Below, in pieces: positions 6,424-9,885 of a stretch of 9,885 bases of DNA. The position numbers and the translations under genes are program-made. The stretch lies in the NCBI GenBank assembly GCA_017521345.1, contig JAFXCU010000176.1, forward strand, positions 1-9,885. Reading direction: 5' to 3'. The stretch is from Ruminiclostridium sp. GTDB lineage: Bacteria > Bacillota_A > Clostridia > Oscillospirales > Oscillospiraceae. The notes beneath the pieces were generated by a model that was not told where the DNA came from, ran no database searches, and saw only the letters and a list, made by a program, of their open reading frames with translations. How positions within the stretch are numbered: position 1 is the first letter of the stretch; every line of letters starts with the position of its first letter.

Positions 6424-6470
6424 ATGCCATTCCTCCTGTTCTCTGCCCAGCAGAGGATCTCTTTGGAGAA

Positions 6471-6499
6471 ATTTTAACACAGTCAAGGAACTTTGACCA
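6471..6499 (-). promoter_or_regulatory. Predicted promoter of coaX
   Basis: Minus strand: -35 TGGTCA (6499-6494, 4 of 6), 17-bp spacer, -10 TAAAAT (6476-6471, 5 of 6). Between the two boxes lies an imperfect palindrome, GTCAAGGAACTTTGAC (6482-6497 on the plus strand), with 5-bp perfect outer arms GTCAA/TTGAC. This is a reasonable position for a repressor site; no regulator can be named. Confidence 0.45.
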
Positions 6500-6516
6500 G
6501 AGTTTTTCCCCATTCC

Positions 6517-6546
6517 GGCACAGAAGGTTCTTCCCCCTCATATACT
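6517..6546 (+). promoter_or_regulatory. Possible promoter of the small-protein operon
   Basis: TATACT at 6541-6546 is 5 of 6 to the sigma-A -10 box, but the sequence 18 bp upstream (GGCACA, 6517-6522) is a poor -35 (3 of 6). The same stretch, GCACA, 16 bp, CATATACTG, resembles the layout of sigma-K sporulation promoters (AC ... CATAnnnTA) with one mismatch at the end. Either reading is weak. Confidence 0.35.
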
Positions 6547-6580
6547 GTGGTACGACCAACCAGAGAGGAAGGATATCCCT

Positions 6581-6835
6581 ATGTCAGAATTCGATCCCCG
6601 GCAGGTCCAGGCTTTTCTGAAAAACCAGGCCGCCCTGCGCCAGACCCTCTCCGCTCCGGAGACCCAGAAGCTTCTGGGCCAGCTGCGCAAGCAGGACCCC
6701 GGTCAGCTCCAGGCTGCCGCCCAGGCCGCCATGGCGGGAGACCCCGCCGCTTTGGCCGGAGTCCTCCAGGCCCTCTCCCGGAACCCCGAGACCGCCCGGG
6801 CCATGGAGGAGCTGAACCGGAAGTTCCCCCGGTGA
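6581..6835 (+). CDS. Uncharacterised 84-residue helical protein
   Basis: I do not recognise a named family. The protein is almost all predicted helix, rich in Ala, Gln and Leu, with no cysteine, no signal peptide and no membrane segment. Its phrases PRQVQAFLKNQAALRQTL (residues 6-23), LLGQLRKQDPGQLQAAAQAA (31-50) and GDPAALAGVLQALSRNPETA (53-72) suggest three or four short helices with repeated 'DP..L' caps. AGGAAGG at 6567-6573 precedes the ATG with an 8-base spacer. It is first of three closely spaced small genes (27 bp to the next), so they are very probably one operon. The repeated L/A/Q pattern suggests a protein-protein interaction module; that is inference only. Confidence 0.75.
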   Translation: MSEFDPRQVQAFLKNQAALRQTLSAPETQKLLGQLRKQDPGQLQAAAQAAMAGDPAALAGVLQALSRNPETARAMEELNRKFPR

Positions 6836-6862
6836 CCATCCCTTGAAAGGAGGCCCTGCCCC

Positions 6863-7222
6863 ATGGCAGATTTTGAGGAAACCCTGAACGCCATCCTCTC
6901 CGACCCGGACACCATGGGGCAGATCATGGCCCTGGCCGGCAAGCTGGGCGGGGAACCTGCCCCGCCCCGGGAGGAAACACCGTCCCCCGATCCCCTACCC
7001 TTTCTGGGGCCGGATCAGCTGAACCAGATGGGCCGCCTCATGGGGCTCCTCCAGTCCTGCCGGGGCCCCGACGACCGGACCATGGCCCTGCTCACCGCCC
7101 TGCGGCCCTTTCTGAGCCGGGAGCGCCAGGAAAAGCTGGACCGGGCCATCCGCATGGCCGGGCTGTCCCAGGCCGCCCGGCAGGCCTACCAACTGTGGAA
7201 GGAGGGGGAGCTCCATGTATAA
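6863..7222 (+). CDS. Uncharacterised 119-residue protein, second gene of small operon
   Basis: No family recognised with certainty. The protein has an N-terminal helix MADFEETLNAILSDPDTMGQ (residues 1-20), a proline-rich linker at about 33-51 (PAPPREETPSPDPLPFLGP), and a C-terminal helical part with DQLNQMGRLMGLL (51-63), MALLTALRPFLSRERQEKLDRAI and an AARQAYQLW end. There is no signal peptide or transmembrane helix. The 'LSDPDTMGQIM' start echoes the 'Leu-x-x-DP' helix caps of the preceding protein, hinting at distant relation or joint assembly. AAAGGAGG at 6845-6852 precedes the ATG by 10 bases. Its stop overlaps the start of the next gene by 8 bp (7215-7222), so translation of the two is likely coupled. 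Confidence 0.78.
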   Translation: MADFEETLNAILSDPDTMGQIMALAGKLGGEPAPPREETPSPDPLPFLGPDQLNQMGRLMGLLQSCRGPDDRTMALLTALRPFLSRERQEKLDRAIRMAGLSQAARQAYQLWKEGELHV

Positions 7223-7478
7223 CGCCTACATACCCCAACCCCCGCCCTATGAAAAAATCCCGGAGGATCACCCTCCGGGATTTGAAACCTCTTGTGGTTC
7301 CCCGCCCCCATCCAAAGGCCTGAAAGGCCTGCTGGACCAGCTGGGGCTGGGAAAAATCGACACAGGGGACCTCCTCCTGCTGCTCCTGCTCTTTCTCCTT
7401 CTGAAAGAGGATAATCAGGGGGATATGATCCTGCTGTTAGCTCTGGCCGCCGTCTTCCTCCTGGATGGCGGAGCCTGA
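7215..7478 (+). CDS. Uncharacterised 87-residue protein with two short Leu-rich hydrophobic segments
   Basis: Not recognised. The first half is polar and Pro/Tyr-rich (MYNAYIPQPPPYEKI), then a linker SKGLKGLLDQLGLGKIDTGD, then LLLLLLLFLLL (residues 53-63), a charged turn KEDNQGD (64-70) and MILLLALAAVFLLDGG (71-86). Each hydrophobic stretch is only 11-13 residues, too short for a normal membrane helix, so a membrane-embedded hairpin or a shallow association is more likely than two full spans. GGAGGGGG at 7201-7208 lies 6 bases before the ATG. The start overlaps the upstream gene by 8 bp and the end overlaps the convergent minus-strand gene by 42 bp. Its codons 13-23 also contain a terminator-like hairpin for the opposite strand. 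Confidence 0.75.
   Translation: MYNAYIPQPPPYEKIPEDHPPGFETSCGSPPPSKGLKGLLDQLGLGKIDTGDLLLLLLLFLLLKEDNQGDMILLLALAAVFLLDGGA
7252..7283 (-). terminator. Minus-strand terminator embedded in the third small gene
   Basis: A perfect 12-bp stem (7255-7266 with 7272-7283, core CCCGGAGG/CCTCCGGG) and 5-base loop. On the minus strand it is followed by a run of six T (complement of 7252-7257), the layout of a rho-independent terminator. It lies about 155 bp downstream of the stop of the minus-strand gene at 7437, the only transcript arriving from that side. On the plus strand the 3' side has only TTT, so termination of the small operon there is unlikely. Confidence 0.75.
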
Positions 7479-8210
7479 GCTGGTGTGAAGAAGGGTGCCG
7501 TCGGGCAGTTCAAAGGCTACCCCCTCTTCCAGAGGGGTGCGCAGGGCGGTCTCGGCCATGCTGTAGACAGTGACGCCATCGGAAAGGGTCTCGGCAGCGC
7601 AGAGAAGGCCGGTGGCAGTCTCCACCCAGTAGCGGTCCTGGTAGCCCAGGTCGGCGTCCCGGACCTCCACGAAGATGCAGTCCTTGCCGTTCTTCTGTTC
7701 ATACCCGGCGTCGGTGATGGCCGTCCGATCCAGAGCCAGCACATCCTCATAGGTGGGGATCCGCTGGGCCAGGTCAAAGGAGCCCTCCTGGGCGGCCTTT
7801 TCCTTCCAGGTCCGGTCGCCGCCGTACCAGAAATAGAGCTTGCCGTCCCCCACCAACCGGTGCTGGGTCTCTCCCCCAATGCCCATGACGGTTTTCACAT
7901 AGTCCCCGTCGGCCCAGATCTGAATTTTGGAGGTGGAATTGCCCCCGGCCCAGTAAAGGGTCACGTCCAACTCCCGGTAGCAGCTCTCCGGTCGGGACAG
8001 GGTGGCGATGACATTCTGGACGGTGTCCGGGGTAACCTCCACAGGGAGCAGTCCGCCCCCCATCTCTCCTCCAGCCTCCTGACTGATGTCCGGCAGGGAG
8101 ACCTCCGGGACCTGCCCGGTCAGGGCAGGCAGACCAAAGCTCACAAAGACCGCCGCAAAGACCGTGATGGCAATGGCGATCACCAGAAAGGTTCGGTTTT
8201 TTTGCTCCAT
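7437..8210 (-). CDS. Membrane-anchored extracytoplasmic protein of unknown function
   Basis: A 257-residue protein with a short basic N-terminus (MEQKNR) and one hydrophobic helix, about residues 8-30 (FLVIAIAITVFAAVFVSFGL), without a lipobox cysteine or a clear signal peptidase site; it is probably anchored with the rest outside the cell. A Gly/acid-rich linker (about 40-55) leads to a region rich in beta strands: ELDVTLYWAGGNSTSKIQIW (about 79-98), KTVMGIGGETQHRLVGDGKLYFWYGG and DRYWVETATGLLCAAET. The alternation of strands and 'WVETATGLL' resembles LolA/RseB-like barrels, which bind lipids or sense envelope stress; this is a suggestion from pattern only. GGGAGGG at 8217-8223 lies 6 bases before the ATG. 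The 3' end overlaps the third small gene by 42 bp. Confidence 0.8.
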   Translation of the reverse strand: MEQKNRTFLVIAIAITVFAAVFVSFGLPALTGQVPEVSLPDISQEAGGEMGGGLLPVEVTPDTVQNVIATLSRPESCYRELDVTLYWAGGNSTSKIQIWADGDYVKTVMGIGGETQHRLVGDGKLYFWYGGDRTWKEKAAQEGSFDLAQRIPTYEDVLALDRTAITDAGYEQKNGKDCIFVEVRDADLGYQDRYWVETATGLLCAAETLSDGVTVYSMAETALRTPLEEGVAFELPDGTLLHTSSGSAIQEEDGGQS

Positions 8211-8236
8211 AAAGCGCCCTCCCTTCTACCAGGAAA

Positions 8237-8344
8237 CCCCTCATCAGTCTGCTTCGCAGACAGCTTCTCCCCAGGGAGAAGCCTTTGGCCATAGCCTTCC
8301 CCCTGGGGGGAAGGTGGCACGGCGAAGCCGTGACGGATGAGGGG
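8237..8344. repeat. Palindromic repeat element C (four hairpins, 9-bp terminal inverted repeats)
   Basis: A 108-bp non-coding element bounded by CCCCTCATC (8237-8245) and GATGAGGGG (8336-8344), extended to 12 of 13 matching positions. Inside are four perfect palindromes in mirror order: 6 bp GTCTGC-ttc-GCAGAC (8247-8261), 9 bp GCTTCTCCC-ca-GGGAGAAGC (8263-8282), 9 bp CCTTCCCCC-tg-GGGGGAAGG (8295-8314) and 6 bp CACGGC-gaa-GCCGTG (8318-8332). The two halves are diverged inverted copies of the same small-hairpin plus large-hairpin unit. I recall closely similar motifs (CCCTCATCCGTCACGG, CTTCGCCGTG) as dispersed repeats in gut Clostridia, but cannot verify this here. No ORF of note. It separates wecB from the membrane-protein gene. 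Confidence 0.82.
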
Positions 8345-8363
8345 CAACAGCATCTTGAACCGC

Positions 8364-9509
8364 TTAAACGTTGAATTCCTCAGGCGGCTGTTCCCGCAGG
8401 CCCTTCTTCCACAGGATGGCATCCACGATGCGGCGGCAGGCCTCGCCGTCGCCATAGGGGTTCACTGCGTGAGCCATCTTGTCATAGGCGGCCTGGTCAG
8501 TAAGGAGCCGTGCACCCTGGGCATAGACCTCTTCCTCCTCGGTGCCGGCCAGCAGGACGGTACCCGCCTGGACAGCCTCGGGGCGCTCGGTCTCCCGGCG
8601 CAGGACCAAGACGGGACGACCCAGGGCGGGAGCCTCCTCCTGGAGGCCGCCGGAGTCGGTCATGACGAAGGCGGCCCGAGCCATGAGGTTGTGCATCTCG
8701 TCGGGGGTGAGAGGGTCGATCAGGTGGATGCGCTCGTGACCGGACAGGTACTCCTGGGCGGCATTGCGCACCACAGGAGACAGGTGGACGGGGTACACCA
8801 GCTCGGCCTCCGGGAAGTCCTCGGCCAGACGGCGGAGGGCCTTCATGATGTTGGTCATGGGCTGGCCGTAGTTCTCCCGACGGTGGCAGGTCACCAGGAT
8901 GATCTTCTTTCCGGCGTAGTCCAGCTCATTGAGCAGCTGGGTACGGAACTGATAATCCTCCCGGACGGTGGTCTTCAGGGCGTCGATGACCGTGTTGCCG
9001 GTGATGAAGATGCCCTCTTTGATGCCCTCGTTGAGCAGGTTTTCCTTGTTGGCCTTGGTGGGAGCAAAGTGGAGCTCGGCCAGGTCGCCCACCAGGGTGC
9101 GGTTCATCTCCTCCGGCCAGGGGGAGTACTTGTCCCAGGTGCGCAGGCCGGCCTCCACGTGGCCCACGGCGATCTTCTGATAGAAGGCCGCCAGAGCACC
9201 GGAGAAGGTGGTGGAGGTGTCCCCGTGGACCAGGACCAGGTCGGGCTTCTCCTGGGAGAAGACCTCCTCCATGCCCAGCAGGCACTTGCTGGTGATGGTG
9301 TACAGGCTCTGGTTGGCCTGCATGATGTTCAGGTCGTAGTCGGGGGTGATATCAAAGAGTTTCAGTACGTCGTCCAGCATCTCCCGATGCTGGGCGGTGA
9401 TGCAGCAGATGCTCTGGATCTCAGGTCTGCTCTCCAGCTCCTTCACCAGAGGAGCCATCTTCACCGCCTCCGGACGGGTCCCGAAGATGGTCATGACTTT
9501 CAGCGCCAT
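8364..9509 (-). CDS. wecB: UDP-N-acetylglucosamine 2-epimerase (non-hydrolysing)
   Basis: A complete 381-residue cytoplasmic enzyme that interconverts UDP-GlcNAc and UDP-ManNAc (also called mnaA in Gram-positives), the sugar donor for teichoic-acid linkage units and other surface glycans. GT-B-like fold with family motifs: FGTRPEAVKMAP (residues 9-20), HGDTSTT (95-101), GHVEAGLRT (116-124), PEEMNR (132-137), VTCHRREN (206-213, with catalytic His/Arg region), DSGGLQEEAP (285-294) and RRETERPEAV (304-313). The length is usual. GGAGG at 9519-9523 lies 9 bases before the ATG. The start lies inside the upstream sugar-phosphate transferase gene (89-bp overlap, different frame), so the pair is co-transcribed. 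The two enzymes together fit the entry to a wall teichoic acid or similar glycopolymer pathway. Confidence 0.95.
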   Translation of the reverse strand: MALKVMTIFGTRPEAVKMAPLVKELESRPEIQSICCITAQHREMLDDVLKLFDITPDYDLNIMQANQSLYTITSKCLLGMEEVFSQEKPDLVLVHGDTSTTFSGALAAFYQKIAVGHVEAGLRTWDKYSPWPEEMNRTLVGDLAELHFAPTKANKENLLNEGIKEGIFITGNTVIDALKTTVREDYQFRTQLLNELDYAGKKIILVTCHRRENYGQPMTNIMKALRRLAEDFPEAELVYPVHLSPVVRNAAQEYLSGHERIHLIDPLTPDEMHNLMARAAFVMTDSGGLQEEAPALGRPVLVLRRETERPEAVQAGTVLLAGTEEEEVYAQGARLLTDQAAYDKMAHAVNPYGDGEACRRIVDAILWKKGLREQPPEEFNV

Positions 9510-9885
9510 TGTCTGCCGCCTCCTTTTTTTCTTCTTGTTTGGGTTCTGCGTGGCTCATGGAGATCTTGGCGGCGATGAGACCGGCCAGACACAGGGCACA
9601 CAGGAGCACCATGGCCTTCAGGGCGCCGCTGGTGGTGAGGACCACAGCGGACAGGCCCAGAATGCCGCTGATGACATAGAGGATGGCCACCGCCTGCTTC
9701 TGGTTGAAGCCCATGTCGATGAGGCGGTGGTGCACATGGCTGCGGTCGGGCGCCATGGGGTTCTGACCCTTGGACAGACGGCGCAGGATGGCAAAGCAGG
9801 TGTCGAACAGGGGCAGGCCCAGCATCAGGAAGGGCACTGCGAAGGAAATGATGGTGTAAAACTTAAACAGGCCCTGGATGGACAC
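9421..9885 (-). CDS. WecA/TagO-type polyprenyl-phosphate GlcNAc-1-phosphate transferase, C-terminal part
   Basis: The last 154 codons of a minus-strand gene that continues beyond the right edge (the GTG at the edge is an internal Val). Seen: a membrane helix (about residues 8-25), PLFDTCFAILRRL (25-37), then PDRSHVHHRLIDMG (46-59), whose HVHH motif is the signature of the sugar-recognition loop in WecA/TagO/MraY relatives, and two more membrane helices (about 64-84 and 88-107). These enzymes move GlcNAc-1-phosphate from UDP-GlcNAc onto undecaprenyl phosphate at the membrane, starting surface glycopolymer assembly. Next gene wecB provides UDP-ManNAc for the second step. The tail after residue 110 is hydrophilic (EEKKEAADNG, then Gly/Glu/Ser-rich), unlike the family core, and its last 89 bases lie inside wecB. 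Confidence 0.88.
   Translation of the reverse strand: MSIQGLFKFYTIISFAVPFLMLGLPLFDTCFAILRRLSKGQNPMAPDRSHVHHRLIDMGFNQKQAVAILYVISGILGLSAVVLTTSGALKAMVLLCALCLAGLIAAKISMSHAEPKQEEKKEAADNGAESHDHLRDPSGGGEDGSSGEGAGEQT

Noticed and set aside
5650..6477. A 275-codon plus-strand open frame antisense to coaX
   Set aside because: The opposite strand encodes a complete coaX with a good ribosome binding site; this frame has no recognisable features.
7251..7284. Plus-strand attenuator within the third small gene
   Set aside because: On the plus strand the hairpin is followed by only TTT then GAAACC, so intrinsic termination is unlikely in that direction; the T-run lies on the minus-strand side.
8237..8344. 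Simple rho-independent terminator of wecB
   Set aside because: Strong hairpins are present but no T-run follows any of them on the minus strand, and the four-hairpin symmetric layout with terminal repeats fits a repeat element better. A role in ending the transcript is still possible.
8337..9578. A 413-codon plus-strand open frame covering wecB
   Set aside because: It is antisense to a clear wecB with all motifs, has no ribosome binding site, and its product shows no domain pattern. Long antisense frames are common in GC-rich genes with strong codon bias.

Overview
The window reads as a stretch of chromosome from a GC-rich gut Firmicute of the Oscillospiraceae type (the Flavonifractor/Lawsonibacter/Pseudoflavonifractor neighbourhood). 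This is inferred from strong GGAGG ribosome binding sites, CGG/CTG/GCC-rich codon use, AT-rich sigma-A-like promoters, a clostridial type of S1-domain protein next to DUF951, and palindromic intergenic repeats of a kind I associate with these genomes. No rRNA, tRNA, CRISPR array, phage gene or transposase is visible. Most genes are ordinary housekeeping genes; the less explained material lies in three small orphan genes and in the intergenic repeats.

Left part (1-2990). A minus-strand pair, DUF951 then a radical SAM protein cut by the window edge, diverges from a plus-strand S1-domain RNA-binding protein. A perfect 7-bp inverted repeat lies in the 64-bp gap between their starts. The S1 gene meets rarA (replication-associated recombination ATPase, minus strand) tail to tail, and the two coding regions share 17 bp.

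Middle part (2990-5650). A 64-residue orphan gene has its own consensus-like promoter and shares a 15-bp bidirectional terminator with the convergent glyA (serine hydroxymethyltransferase). glyA and nth (endonuclease III) diverge from a 199-bp AT-rich region where the two -35 boxes abut; the nth leader also carries an 8-bp perfect inverted repeat. After the nth terminator there are two adjacent palindromic elements, A and B, both with terminal inverted repeats built on GTAGGG.

Right part (5650-9885). coaX (type III pantothenate kinase, minus) diverges from a tight plus-strand operon of three unrecognised small proteins, the last with two short leucine-rich hydrophobic segments. That operon runs tail to tail (42-bp overlap) into a minus-strand gene for a membrane-anchored extracytoplasmic protein, whose likely terminator lies inside the third small gene. 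Upstream of it is a 108-bp four-hairpin element (C) with 9-bp terminal inverted repeats. Then come wecB (UDP-GlcNAc 2-epimerase) and the 3' end of a WecA/TagO-type polyprenyl-phosphate sugar-1-phosphate transferase. These last two form a cell-surface glycopolymer module and overlap by 89 bp, with an A_AAA_AAG heptamer at the wecB ribosome binding site.

I do not see a complete new defence or metabolic system. The best candidates for undescribed biology are the three-gene orphan operon with its embedded antisense terminator, the 64-residue orphan, the structured repeats, and the long wecA-like/wecB overlap.
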